Below are positions 32,517 to 41,077 of a stretch of DNA of 54,888 nucleotides, piece after piece. The stretch spans positions 1 through 54,888 of the forward strand of contig UQJE01000007.1 in the NCBI GenBank assembly GCA_900541345.1. The letters are read 5' to 3'. The stretch comes from an uncultured Blautia sp. GTDB taxonomy: Bacteria; Bacillota; Clostridia; Lachnospirales; Lachnospiraceae. Position 1 is the stretch's first letter; each line of letters begins with the position of its first letter. The notes beneath the pieces were generated by a model. It was given only the letters and a program-made list of their open reading frames with translations. It was not told where the DNA came from and ran no database searches. A program made the translations under genes and the position numbers.

Positions 32517-33407
32517 TTATTCAAACCTTCCCATAATATCCGCTTTCATCTCTGCTGCACTTCGAAATCCTGTACAGTTTATAACTGCAACCGATTTTCC
32601 CATCTTTTCAAGTCTGTATGCAAGCTCCTGCAAGTCCAGCCCGATTGCTTTTGGCACTGCACTCCCTACCAGAAACAGAGGTCTGTTTTCCAGAAAATTC
32701 TGAAAAATTTTCTTTTCTGCTCCTTCCCAGTCCCCTTTACTTACAAAGACATCGGAAAATCTCGTACTTTTAATCTCCTGTACGCAGTTATCCTGTTTTT
32801 TAAGTGTCAGAGCACTTTTACAGCCTCCCGGTGTAATCAGGAGTATATCACACTCCCTGTTCTCAAGAGCTTCCACAACCGCCTGAAAATCCGGCATTTC
32901 CTCTGTATTTTCTTTCAGGACAATTTCTGGTTTAAAAAAGCTGGTTTCTTCTCCGTCTTTTATTTCCCATCTTTTCCATATATCTTCCAAAGCTTCTCCC
33001 GGAGCTTTTTTTCTTTTTGCCAGAGGACCTCTGTAAAGAATCTCTATTGGTATATGGTCGGGATTTTTGATCTTTTCTCTTATTTCCTCCAGGTTCCATT
33101 GTGTCAGCACCTCCATACAGGAAGCATACACAATAATCCCCTTTATCCCACGCTTTCTTAACGCCTTCTCTATGGTCTCACTGATTTTTCTGCCCTGCTT
33201 TCCAAGGCTGTACTCTCTTTCTGTAATCGGACACGTAAACAGCCAGTCTTCTTTTCCAAGTACATATGCACTCTTTTTCAGGGCATATGTACAGGCTAAA
33301 GTACCCGGAGCCACAATCGCAATCCCCTGCTTTTCCCATATCCTGTCAGGAAGCTTCTTCAAATGCTCCATTTCTCCATACGCAGATTCAACAGAAAATC
33401 CCTTCAT
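32517..33407 (-). CDS. Compact NifD/BchN-like nitrogenase-superfamily protein (component 1-type)
   Basis: About 296 residues from the start at 33407 (MKGFSVESAYGEM, AAGGAA site); longer starts reach 33443. Both overlap the NifH-like gene. Three cysteines sit as in the cluster-binding part of NifD/BchN: PGTLACTYAL, FTCPITERE and VYASCMEVLTQ. The stretch TEREYSLGKQGRKISETIEK mirrors the TE..xxFGGExKL pattern before the third Cys. Later PGGCKSALTL and AVINCTGFRSA add two cysteines. It is much shorter than NifD (about 450-500) and no NifK-like partner is present. Expected to be a catalytic component fed electrons by the NifH-like ATPase; the substrate is unknown. Last gene of the cobalamin-riboswitch operon. 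Confidence 0.8.
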   Translation of the reverse strand: MKGFSVESAYGEMEHLKKLPDRIWEKQGIAIVAPGTLACTYALKKSAYVLGKEDWLFTCPITEREYSLGKQGRKISETIEKALRKRGIKGIIVYASCMEVLTQWNLEEIREKIKNPDHIPIEILYRGPLAKRKKAPGEALEDIWKRWEIKDGEETSFFKPEIVLKENTEEMPDFQAVVEALENRECDILLITPGGCKSALTLKKQDNCVQEIKSTRFSDVFVSKGDWEGAEKKIFQNFLENRPLFLVGSAVPKAIGLDLQELAYRLEKMGKSVAVINCTGFRSAAEMKADIMGRFE

Positions 33408-34227
33408 CTTTTCCGTTTCCTTTCTCATATATCTCTTTTCCAAACCTCTCCAGGTCTTCGGCTGTCATCGGTTGGGGAAGCTGCATTCCATTTGTTTTTT
33501 TCATAAGTGCTCCGGCAAACTTTTCCAGCGCACGTGTATTTTCCGTTTCCGGAAAAAGCTCTGTAAACGGCATTCCTCTGAAATCTGCCAGCTGCATTTC
33601 CCGGCTTTCTATCAGCGATACACATATCTCGGCTTTTGTTTCATATGAAAAAGCTTCTGCAATTTCTCTGTCTCTGGAATTTTTTATATGATTCAAAATA
33701 AGACCACCAAACATATTTTCCTCCCTGGAATATCGAAGAATCCCTTTCAGAATATTGTTTGCAGCATACAGAGACATATAATCTGCTGATGTTACAACAA
33801 AGACTTTATCTGCGTAATGTTTTCTCATAGGTACAGAAAATCCTCCGCACACAACATCTCCAAGAACATCATACACAATCACGTCCCAGTTTTCCTGAAA
33901 AACTCCAAGTTTCTCCATCTCTTCCATTGCTGTTGTAATTCCCAGTCCCGCACAGCCGCAGCCGGCTTCCGGTCCTCCGCATTCCACGCACTGAACTCCA
34001 TTTTTTCCTGTATGGATAATTTCAGCCCGGGATAAACTCTCTTTTTCTTCCAGCAATTCCAACACAGAAGGAATCCTGCCTGACTGCAAAATTCTCGCAG
34101 AATCTGCTTTCGGATCACAGCCTATATGTAAAACCTTCATTCCTTTCTTTGCCAGAAGTGCAGACACATTTGCCGCTATTGTAGACTTTCCAATTCCGCC
34201 TTTTCCATAAAATGCTATTCTTTCCAT
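33388..34227 (-). CDS. NifH/BchL-like nitrogenase-superfamily iron protein ATPase
   Basis: A 279-residue homodimeric-type reductase that would use ATP to deliver low-potential electrons from a bridging 4Fe-4S cluster. The P-loop is IAFYGKGGIGKSTIAANVSA. Both cluster cysteines are present: VECGGPEAGCGCAGLGI (equivalent to NifH Cys97) and DVLGDVVCGGFSVPMR (Cys132). HIGCDPKADSARIL is switch-like. The C-terminal third (AEICVSLIESREMQLADFRG) also follows NifH. It lies 3 bases after an ABC ATPase gene and overlaps the NifD-like gene. It is not a nitrogen-fixation protein by context: no nifK, nifE, nifN or nifB is seen. Confidence 0.9.
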   Translation of the reverse strand: MERIAFYGKGGIGKSTIAANVSALLAKKGMKVLHIGCDPKADSARILQSGRIPSVLELLEEKESLSRAEIIHTGKNGVQCVECGGPEAGCGCAGLGITTAMEEMEKLGVFQENWDVIVYDVLGDVVCGGFSVPMRKHYADKVFVVTSADYMSLYAANNILKGILRYSREENMFGGLILNHIKNSRDREIAEAFSYETKAEICVSLIESREMQLADFRGMPFTELFPETENTRALEKFAGALMKKTNGMQLPQPMTAEDLERFGKEIYEKGNGKDEGIFC

Positions 34228-34230
34228 TTC

Positions 34231-35004
34231 TCACTCTCCTGGAATACATACTTTTCTTCCTAATTCCGGAATATATACCATATGAACCTGAACCCCATAA
34301 AGTCTGTTAAGATTTTCCTCTGTTACAATGTCATATGTATTTCCTGTCTCAAATGTACCGTCTGAATGCAAAAGACCCGCCTTTCCATTCAGGAACAGAA
34401 CATGATCCGGCATATGGCTTGTCAGAATAATCCCATAGCCTTTCTTCGCAAGACGTTTGATTAAATGAAGCATTCGTAACTGGTTTCCGTAATCAAGATG
34501 ATTGGTCGGTTCATCTAATATAATAATATCCGGTTTCTGCACCATCACCCTTGCGATTGTCACCTGCTGCCTCTCTCCGCCACTTAATTCTGTATAAGGC
34601 CTTTTGGCAAGCTTCAAAATCCCCAGTTCTTCCAGCGCTTCCTCTGCCATCTCATAATCTTTCAATGACGGTTTCTCAAAAAATCCAAGATATGGAGCCC
34701 TCCCCATAACTACAAAATCCAAAACCTCATATCCGTAAGCCGGCGTATGAATCTGAGGGACATATCCTATTTTTCTGGCTGTCTCTGTAATGGAAAGCTC
34801 TGTAATGTGCTTCCCACCCAGATATACGCCTCCTTCCAAGGGTTTTAAAAGATTTGCAATGCAATTCAACATTGTAGATTTTCCGGCTCCATTTGCCCCG
34901 AGAACAGAAAAAATTCCTCCTTTTTCTATGCCAAAATTTACATTTCGAAATAATTCTGTTTCATTATTGTAGGAAAATCCAAGATTTTTCACTTCCAATA
35001 TCAT
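34231..35004 (-). CDS. ABC transporter ATPase, BtuD/FepC type (second importer)
   Basis: Powers uptake of a corrinoid or metal chelate. The true start is ATG 35004 (MILEVKNLGFSYNNETELF), overlapping the permease stop as ATGA; a longer frame upstream is only overlap with the permease gene. Walker A VLGANGAGKSTMLN, signature LSGGERQQVTIARVM, Walker B DIIILDEPTNHLDYG and switch His ILTSHMPDH are all intact. 257 residues. Directly upstream of the NifH-like gene by 3 bases, so the importer and reductase are co-translated. Confidence 0.92.
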   Translation of the reverse strand: MILEVKNLGFSYNNETELFRNVNFGIEKGGIFSVLGANGAGKSTMLNCIANLLKPLEGGVYLGGKHITELSITETARKIGYVPQIHTPAYGYEVLDFVVMGRAPYLGFFEKPSLKDYEMAEEALEELGILKLAKRPYTELSGGERQQVTIARVMVQKPDIIILDEPTNHLDYGNQLRMLHLIKRLAKKGYGIILTSHMPDHVLFLNGKAGLLHSDGTFETGNTYDIVTEENLNRLYGVQVHMVYIPELGRKVCIPGE

Positions 35005-36020
35005 GCTACCTTCGTCCTCTGTCTTACAAGTAAATAAAAATAAAACGGCGCTCCCACAAGTCCTGTCAAAATGCTGAGAGGAAGTTCCGCGCTCGTAAGA
35101 TTTCTTGCAGCTGTATCGATCAGCAAAAGAAAACCAGCTCCCAGCACTGCCGATACCGGTATCAGCTTTCTGTTGTCCGGACCTGTGATTATTCTTCCCA
35201 AATGTGGAATTACAAGACCAATCCACCCGATTGTCCCGCTGATACATACAGCACTTGCTGTAAGCGCTGTCGCGCAGATGATCACAAGACCTCTTGTTTT
35301 TTTTATATCGGTTCCCAGAGATCTTGCTTCTCCTTCCCCAAGAGACATAATGTTGATTCTCCATCTCACAGCTATGAGAATACCTGCTGAAATGAAGATC
35401 ACAGGCCCCACACAGGCTATGTCGCGCCATACTACTGTACTTAAACTTCCCATCTGCCAGTGAGTGATAGAGGCAAGCTGGGTATCCGGATCAGCCAGAT
35501 ATTTCAAAAGTCCGAGAAGAGAATTCATAAGTCCGCCCACAATAACTCCTGCCAGAACCAGCGTCATCATAGAATGATTCCGCATCATTTTAGGAATAAA
35601 AGAAGCGGCTGCCACTGCCACAATTCCCCCTGCAAAAGCCATAATCTGGATCTCCGCCTGTCCAAACTGCATAAGAATTGCCAAAGAAGCTCCCACACAG
35701 GCACCTGCAGATACTCCCAGCATATCAGGAGCCACCAGCGGATTTTTAAACACGCCCTGATAAGCTGCACCGGACAGAGATAACGCTGCCCCCACAAGAA
35801 GTGCACCGGATATTCTAGGAAGCCGCAGTGTAAATATCACACTTTCTGCCTGTGCCTCCCAGTCAGGTTCTATATGAATCACTTTAGACAAAAGTATCTT
35901 TATAACGTCAATGGGGGAGATATAATATCTCCCCAGACCAATCGCTATTATCACAAGTCCTGTCACAATGAGAAGCAGCGCCGCAAAAATCATTCTGTAC
36001 TTTTTCTCTTTTCTTCTCAT
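35001..36020 (-). CDS. ABC transporter permease, BtuC/FecCD family (second importer)
   Basis: A 339-residue membrane protein with about 9-10 helices. FecCD hallmarks: RLPRISGALLVGAALSLSGA, PLVAPDMLGVSAGACVGASL, WQMGSL, GWIGLVIPHLGRIITGPDN and ARNLTSAELPLSILTGLVGA. The cytoplasmic coupling loop and C-terminus look complete. It forms a set with the ATPase at 34231 and the binding protein at 36038. Confidence 0.92.
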   Translation of the reverse strand: MRRKEKKYRMIFAALLLIVTGLVIIAIGLGRYYISPIDVIKILLSKVIHIEPDWEAQAESVIFTLRLPRISGALLVGAALSLSGAAYQGVFKNPLVAPDMLGVSAGACVGASLAILMQFGQAEIQIMAFAGGIVAVAAASFIPKMMRNHSMMTLVLAGVIVGGLMNSLLGLLKYLADPDTQLASITHWQMGSLSTVVWRDIACVGPVIFISAGILIAVRWRINIMSLGEGEARSLGTDIKKTRGLVIICATALTASAVCISGTIGWIGLVIPHLGRIITGPDNRKLIPVSAVLGAGFLLLIDTAARNLTSAELPLSILTGLVGAPFYFYLLVRQRTKVA

Positions 36021-36037
36021 AAGGCTCTGCCTTTCCT

Positions 36038-37117
36038 TTATTTCGCACTGTTTTTGTTAAAATCATCACTCATAATCTGTGACATATCTTCATCTGTAAG
36101 CTCATATTCAAAATATGTTTTAAAATAATCAGCTACCTCTTTACGAATATCAATATCTGAAAAAACCTCAGGCTGGATCAGGGATGCCAGCCACTCCGTC
36201 ATAAGCGGTGTTTCTACTCCCGGCGCGTCCCAACGGTAAATTCCAATAGGTGTTTTATATACCCGTTTATCCTGAACAGCTTTTACATTGCTCCAGTCCT
36301 GCCCGTCAATGGTGTTATTATATAAATCTTCCGGTGTAAACTCGTCAAACCAGCTCAAAAGGATAATATCCGGATTGATTTCCAGGATTTCTTCCATCGT
36401 AATGTCTGAATTTTCTGCCGCTACATTATCCGCCCCTGCCAGCTCCAGAGCCTCTTTAATAAAGTTATCATTTCCCTGCAGCTTCAGCTCTGAATTTCTC
36501 AGATAAAGAACCTTCGGTTTTTCTGCACTTTCTACCTTAGCCTGATAAGATTTTATTTTTTCGTATGTATCTTCGTACAGATCAATAAACTGCTGTGCTC
36601 TGTCTTCTTTTCCCAGCAGCTCCCCTATCGCACGAAAACTTTCCTGAAGCTCTTCCACTGTTTCATTTTTCACCATAACAGGGGCAATTCCCAACTCTTT
36701 TAACTGCTTTGCCTCGTCTTCCTGGTAATCCCAGATAACAACAGCTTCCACTCCCATTTCCACCATCTCTTCCATATTAATGGAAAAATCTTTTCCTATA
36801 GCTGTGGAATCAATCTGTCCATATTCCGGATCCATCTTTTCCAGAAAATTTCCTGTATATGCACTGATCGCTCCCGGATTAATAGACACCATTCTTTCGG
36901 ATGTTCCGTCTATTGCATAAATAACAGAAGACCAAGGGAGGGGTGTTACTGCAATTTTAGAAATATTTTCCGGAACTTCAACTACATTTCCCGCTGCATC
37001 TGTGACCTCTCTTGTCCCCTCTGTACTTTCCTCTGCTGCCATTACAGGCATAGCAAAGGCTCCCAGCATTGCAGCTGTCAAAGCTACTGTTGTCCGTTTC
37101 CACATTGATTTTCTCAT
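36038..37117 (-). CDS. Periplasmic-type substrate-binding protein, BtuF/FepB-like (second importer)
   Basis: A 359-residue class III solute-binding protein. A signal peptide covers residues 1-27 (ends FAMPVMA); there is no lipobox Cys. The mature part begins with VTDAAGNVVEVPENISKIAV, then VIYAIDGTSERMVSINPGA, MVEMGVEAVVIWDYQEDEA, DIILLSWFDEFTPEDLYNN and KRVYKTPIGIYRWDAPGVET. The latter segment resembles iron-chelate binding proteins, so its ligand may differ from that of the first importer. The acidic C-terminus has no anchor. Confidence 0.87.
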   Translation of the reverse strand: MRKSMWKRTTVALTAAMLGAFAMPVMAAEESTEGTREVTDAAGNVVEVPENISKIAVTPLPWSSVIYAIDGTSERMVSINPGAISAYTGNFLEKMDPEYGQIDSTAIGKDFSINMEEMVEMGVEAVVIWDYQEDEAKQLKELGIAPVMVKNETVEELQESFRAIGELLGKEDRAQQFIDLYEDTYEKIKSYQAKVESAEKPKVLYLRNSELKLQGNDNFIKEALELAGADNVAAENSDITMEEILEINPDIILLSWFDEFTPEDLYNNTIDGQDWSNVKAVQDKRVYKTPIGIYRWDAPGVETPLMTEWLASLIQPEVFSDIDIRKEVADYFKTYFEYELTDEDMSQIMSDDFNKNSAK

Positions 37118-37135
37118 TTTTCTTTTCCTTTCTTT

Positions 37136-37897
37136 TCATTTGCCGGAATAAAATAAAATTCTACTCTGCCCTCTTGTATCATCAACAATTTCAGCTTCTA
37201 CTTCATAAACCTCTTTAATAAATTCCGGTGTTAATACTTGCTTGGGCGTACCTGAAGCTACTATTTTCCCCTCTTTTAAAGCATACAGTCTATCGCAGTA
37301 CATAGAAGCTATATTCAAATCATGAATTACCGCTACAACTGTCTTCTTTTGCGCTTTTACAAGATTCATCAGTTCCAGCTGGTATTTTATATCCAAATGA
37401 TTGGTAGGTTCATCCAATAAAAGACATGGCGTATCCTGCACAAGCGCTCTGGCGATAAAAGCTCTCTGCTTTTCTCCGCCGGATAAAGTAATAAAACTCT
37501 GTTCACGAATTTCATAAAGCCCTGTCGCCCGTAAAGTCTGATGAACGATTTCTCTGTCCGCCTCATTTTCAGATTCCATCATTTTTTTCTTTGCATGACG
37601 CCCCATCATAACTACTTCTTCCACCGTAAAGTCAAAACTCGCTTCCTGTTCCTGAATTACAACAGCAAGCTGCTGTGCCATTTCCCGGTTGCTCATGGTA
37701 AGCAAATCCCGGTTCATAAACATAATTTTTCCTTCCTGTGGTTTCAAAACTTTGTATACATTTTTTAAGAGAGTGGATTTTCCACTTCCATTGGGACCAA
37801 TTATTCCTACAAACTCGCCTTCATGTACCTGGAATCCTGCCTGTACCAGAATCTTCTTTTCTTTTATTTTAAAAGAAAGATTTTCCACCTGAAGCAT
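37136..37897 (-). CDS. btuD: ABC transporter ATPase, BtuD/FepC type (first importer)
   Basis: ATPase of a corrinoid/siderophore-type importer. The start is ATG 37897 (MLQVENLSFKIKEKKIL) with a GGGGAGA site. Walker A GIIGPNGSGKSTLLKN, signature LSGGEKQRAFIARALVQ, Walker B CLLLDEPTNHLDIKYQ and switch VAVIHDLNIASMYCD are present. 253 residues. It follows the permease by 14 bases; cobalamin specificity is inferred from the riboswitch. Confidence 0.92.
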   Translation of the reverse strand: MLQVENLSFKIKEKKILVQAGFQVHEGEFVGIIGPNGSGKSTLLKNVYKVLKPQEGKIMFMNRDLLTMSNREMAQQLAVVIQEQEASFDFTVEEVVMMGRHAKKKMMESENEADREIVHQTLRATGLYEIREQSFITLSGGEKQRAFIARALVQDTPCLLLDEPTNHLDIKYQLELMNLVKAQKKTVVAVIHDLNIASMYCDRLYALKEGKIVASGTPKQVLTPEFIKEVYEVEAEIVDDTRGQSRILFYSGK

Positions 37898-37911
37898 TTT
37901 TCTCCCCCCTG

Positions 37912-38985
37912 TCACTTAAATTCATAGCGGCGCACTTTTACCATCCAGAGGAATAAAGGCGCTCCCAGAAATGCTGTAAGGATTCCCACTGGAATTTCTG
38001 TTGGAGGATGTATCATCCTTGCTCCTACATCCACCCATATCATAAATACAGCGCCACATAGTGTGGCAATAGGAAGAAGCTTTCTGTGATCTGCTCCCAC
38101 AACTGAACGTACAAGATGTGGTATTACAAGCCCTACAAATCCAATACATCCGCTTACAGCCACAGAAGACGCTGTAAGAATAGCAGTCACAACAATCAGT
38201 ACGCGCCGTACCAGGTTTAAATCTACGCCTAAAGTAATAGCTGAATGCTCTCCCATCAACATGGCATTCAAGGATTTTGAAAAATATAGCAAGATGAAAA
38301 AAGCCGGCAAAATAAAAATCGCAAGAATCGGAACATCTGACCACTTTGCACTTCCAAATCCTCCTAACATCCAAAATGTAGCTTCTCTTACAGAGGCATC
38401 ATCCGGCGCAGTATACACAATATAATTTGTAAACGCTCCAAACATAGCTGAGACTGCTACCCCAACCAAAACCAGACGAACAGGAGTCACTGTATTTCCC
38501 CCTGCTGCCAAAATATAAACCAGAACCATAGAAAGCAATGCGCCCAAAAACGCACCAAGTGGAATTCCCACTGCTGCTGCAAAAGGCACATTCAAGCCTG
38601 CAACCATCACAAGAACTGCACCCAGCGAAGCTCCTGACGAAATTCCCAAAACATACGGATCTGCCAGAGGATTCTTTGTAAATGCCTGCATTCCCACTCC
38701 CGCAAGAGTCAGAGATGCTCCTACAAGGCCACCCAGAATAACTCTGGGTAATCTTAAAAACCAGACAATATTACCTGTACTCTCACGGATTCCTTCCAGA
38801 GAAACAACATCTCCCGCTCCCACAAATCCAAGCAGATTATGAAAGATTATTTTCCACACATCTGTAAAAGGGATTCTTACCGGTCCAAGACCTACTCCCA
38901 GAACAACCGAGCACAATAATACTACAATTAAAATTCCCGAGCAGAGCCCCGTATGGTTTTTTACGAATTTACAAAATTTTTTCAT
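37912..38985 (-). CDS. btuC: ABC transporter permease, BtuC/FecCD family (first importer)
   Basis: A 357-residue, roughly 9-10 helix permease. Family marks: WFLRLPRVILGGLVGASLTL, NPLADPYVLGISSGASLGAV, FWMLGGFGSAKW, GCIGFVGLVIPHLVRSVVGA and ARMIHPPTEIPVGILTAFLG. It lies between its binding protein and ATPase genes in the cobalamin-riboswitch operon, so corrinoid transport is the best guess. Confidence 0.92.
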   Translation of the reverse strand: MKKFCKFVKNHTGLCSGILIVVLLCSVVLGVGLGPVRIPFTDVWKIIFHNLLGFVGAGDVVSLEGIRESTGNIVWFLRLPRVILGGLVGASLTLAGVGMQAFTKNPLADPYVLGISSGASLGAVLVMVAGLNVPFAAAVGIPLGAFLGALLSMVLVYILAAGGNTVTPVRLVLVGVAVSAMFGAFTNYIVYTAPDDASVREATFWMLGGFGSAKWSDVPILAIFILPAFFILLYFSKSLNAMLMGEHSAITLGVDLNLVRRVLIVVTAILTASSVAVSGCIGFVGLVIPHLVRSVVGADHRKLLPIATLCGAVFMIWVDVGARMIHPPTEIPVGILTAFLGAPLFLWMVKVRRYEFK

Positions 38986-38993
38986 GCCGCATA

Positions 38994-39998
38994 CTACTCA
39001 AAGCATTCCGGATGGAAAGCTTCCGCAAATTTTTCAATAGTATCCCCTGTCATAGAGCTGGCAAATACTTCGCAAAGATTTACAGATATAATACGATCCT
39101 CTTTGATTGCCGGGACATCTGCAAGCGCTGGATTTTCTTTCAGTTCTTTCATTTTCTGTTCCAGAGAAATGTCGCCATAATTATTGACTACAATAACTTC
39201 CGGAGCTCTTTCTACCACTTCTTCCCAGCTTACATTTGCCCAGGTTTCTTCCATATCTTTAAAAATATTCTCTCCGCCAGCATGCTCCATCAGTTTTGCT
39301 GTAAAGTTATCTCCGCATGTATATGCGCCGCCTTCCTGCGCCATATCATAAACGAAAGCTTTAACTGTGTCTGTACCTTCCACTGCTTTTTCAACTGTTT
39401 CTATCTGCTCTTTCATATCATTTACAATCTGCTCTGCTTTTTCTTCCATATCAAAAATGCGTCCCAGATTATAGAAATCTTCGTATACTACATCTACATC
39501 TGCCCCTAATGTATATCCCTCAATAGAAGAAAGAGACATAATCCCGTATTGGCTCAGCGTATCATGAGTTGTATTATTTTTTTCACTGAAAGCACTGGAA
39601 CGGCCATATACAAAATCCGGTTCCTGGTCAAGAATTGTTTCCAGGGAGAGAGCGGAATCTCCCAAGTTAGGAATTTTTTCATATTCATCATTCCATTTCG
39701 GGTTAATTTTAGAGTTCGTATATGCTCTTCCGATAATTTTATCTCCGAGTCCCATTGCCATTAACTGGTCGCCTGCATTTGCATTTACTGCAAGAACTTT
39801 TTCCGGAACATGAGTAAAGGTTACTTCTGCATCGTCCTTTGTTTTCAAAGTAAACGGGAACCCCTCTGCTTCTTCTGTTTTTTCTGCTGCCTCTGTCTTT
39901 TCCTCTGCCATTACAGGAAATCCTGACCCACATACAGTTAAACTTACTCCCATTGTTACTGCCAGCATGCTTCCCACTAATTTGTTTCTGATTTTCAT
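38994..39998 (-). CDS. btuF: Substrate-binding protein, BtuF-like (first importer)
   Basis: First gene after the second cobalamin riboswitch. The start is ATG 39998 (MKIRNKLVGSM), behind AAGGAGA. The signal region holds LTVCGSG, whose Cys has Val at -1, a poor lipobox; cleavage after VMA is an alternative. Binding-domain segments are TFTHVPEKVLAVNANAGDQL, GLGDKIIGRAYTN, LETILDQEPDFVYGRSSAFS and EVIVVNNYGDISLEQKM. About 334 residues. It likely binds a corrinoid, given the riboswitch; this is inferred. Confidence 0.88.
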   Translation of the reverse strand: MKIRNKLVGSMLAVTMGVSLTVCGSGFPVMAEEKTEAAEKTEEAEGFPFTLKTKDDAEVTFTHVPEKVLAVNANAGDQLMAMGLGDKIIGRAYTNSKINPKWNDEYEKIPNLGDSALSLETILDQEPDFVYGRSSAFSEKNNTTHDTLSQYGIMSLSSIEGYTLGADVDVVYEDFYNLGRIFDMEEKAEQIVNDMKEQIETVEKAVEGTDTVKAFVYDMAQEGGAYTCGDNFTAKLMEHAGGENIFKDMEETWANVSWEEVVERAPEVIVVNNYGDISLEQKMKELKENPALADVPAIKEDRIISVNLCEVFASSMTGDTIEKFAEAFHPECFE

Positions 39999-40066
39999 TT
40001 GTTTTCTCCTTTTCATTTTTTCATGCGGACGCATCCTTCCAAAGCTCTTCCTTTACTGCCGAAACT

Positions 40067-40097
40067 AAAAAAAGACATCTGCCCGAAAGCAGATGTC
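40067..40097 (-). terminator. Attenuator terminator of the second cobalamin riboswitch
   Basis: On minus, GACATCTGC (40089-40097) pairs perfectly with GCAGATGTC (40074-40082) and is followed by T7 (40067-40073), 69 bases before the btuF start. It fits transcription attenuation by the riboswitch. Confidence 0.88.
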
Positions 40098-40173
40098 CAA
40101 AATAAAATACACGTATAGTATCGGATTTTACTCAAACAGGTTGCCTTTACCGGAAGCTTCCTATCATTCCTGT

Positions 40174-40323
40174 CAAGCAGGTTTCCTGACTTACGGATTA
40201 TTGCTCCAGCGCCTTCTCACAGAATTTCTTCCGCAATGGCTTTGCTTTCACTCCCCGTTTACAGTGGCCGGACCGTTCAGGCTTTTCACCTGATTCCCTT
40301 TTACCTCTTTTCGAGCACTTAAC
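40174..40323 (-). promoter_or_regulatory. Cobalamin riboswitch (second) controlling importer/nitrogenase-like operon
   Basis: Minus strand core GGGAATCAGGTGAAAAGCCTG, then CGGTCCGGCCACTGTAA and B12 box GTCAGGAAACCTGCTTGA. Downstream are the terminator and eight co-directional genes with short or negative spacing, ending in the NifH/NifD-like pair. Confidence 0.93.
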
Positions 40324-40353
40324 AAGTAAACTTAATTCATTTATACCTTTCCT

Positions 40354-40382
40354 ATCTTATCCTACTTTTCTCCACATGTCAA
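40354..40382 (-). promoter_or_regulatory. Promoter of second riboswitch unit (TTGACA-17-TAAGAT)
   Basis: On minus, TTGACA (40377-40382) and TAAGAT (40354-40359) with 17-base spacing. The spacer shares GGAGAAAAGTAG with the first riboswitch promoter. Confidence 0.75.
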
Positions 40383-40395
40383 TTCGAAATATTTT

Positions 40396-41076
40396 CTACT
40401 CCAGCTCCAGTTTCTCCACAAACATTAAGCAAAAACTGATAATCAGGCATCCACAAGATACCCAGATAACCGGAATTCCATATTTCAGAGAAAGAACGCC
40501 TCCAATTCCCGCTCCTACAGCAAAGAAAAAGATAATTCCAAAGTAGTAGCAGGCACTCTTTAAAAGTTCCGGATTCTTTTCCCGGAAATAAGCAGAGAGC
40601 GCTGCTGTACCGCTTCTCATATTTCCAATGCACATGGTGCTGGCATACGCATATCCGTGAACCTTGCGGAATGTCTGAACCTGCATAGCACAGGCAAAGG
40701 ATACAAGGAAAGTTGCCACAATATTTAAATTCGAAGGAAGAAAGCCCACAATAAAGAGAATTATAATTTCATGGAAAAGAACATCCTGCCTCCAGTGAAG
40801 CTTTCTTCCTTCCCTGCTTCTTCCCCGAATCTGCTCTGCCGCCATGACTCCAAGGACAAAAGCAATCAACGGAAACAGATAATGAAGAGCAGCAATCCAC
40901 TCTCCGGACATGATATGCTGGCTCATAAGAACTACATTTCCTGTCTGAGCATTGGAAAACACCTCATCCCTCGTATTATAGGTATAAGCATCCTGCAATC
41001 CGCCGGAAAAAGCAAGAAACATATTGTTGATAAATGCCTCCGACATCTGAATGTTCGAAGAGTGGATTTTTTTCAT
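40396..41076 (-). CDS. YoaK/DUF1275 family membrane protein
   Basis: A 226-residue membrane protein with about six helices: FLAFSGGLQDAYTYNTRDEV, NAQTGNVVLMSQHIMSG, MQVQTFRKVHGYAYASTMC and IGNMRSGTAALSAYFREK match DUF1275 proteins. The function of the family is unknown. It starts one base after the fumarase beta stop, so it is probably the last gene of the succinate operon; a transport role for a C4 acid would be speculation. Confidence 0.88.
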   Translation of the reverse strand: MKKIHSSNIQMSEAFINNMFLAFSGGLQDAYTYNTRDEVFSNAQTGNVVLMSQHIMSGEWIAALHYLFPLIAFVLGVMAAEQIRGRSREGRKLHWRQDVLFHEIIILFIVGFLPSNLNIVATFLVSFACAMQVQTFRKVHGYAYASTMCIGNMRSGTAALSAYFREKNPELLKSACYYFGIIFFFAVGAGIGGVLSLKYGIPVIWVSCGCLIISFCLMFVEKLELE

Positions 41077-41077
41077 T

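Noticed and set aside
32517..34227. Nitrogen fixation genes (nifH, nifD)
   Set aside because: No nifK, nifE, nifN or nifB in the window, the NifD-like protein is far too short, and the pair is under a cobalamin riboswitch.
35005..35430. N-terminal extension of the ABC ATPase upstream of 35004
   Set aside because: This stretch is an alternate-frame reading of the permease gene; the ATPase starts at 35004 in an ATGA overlap.
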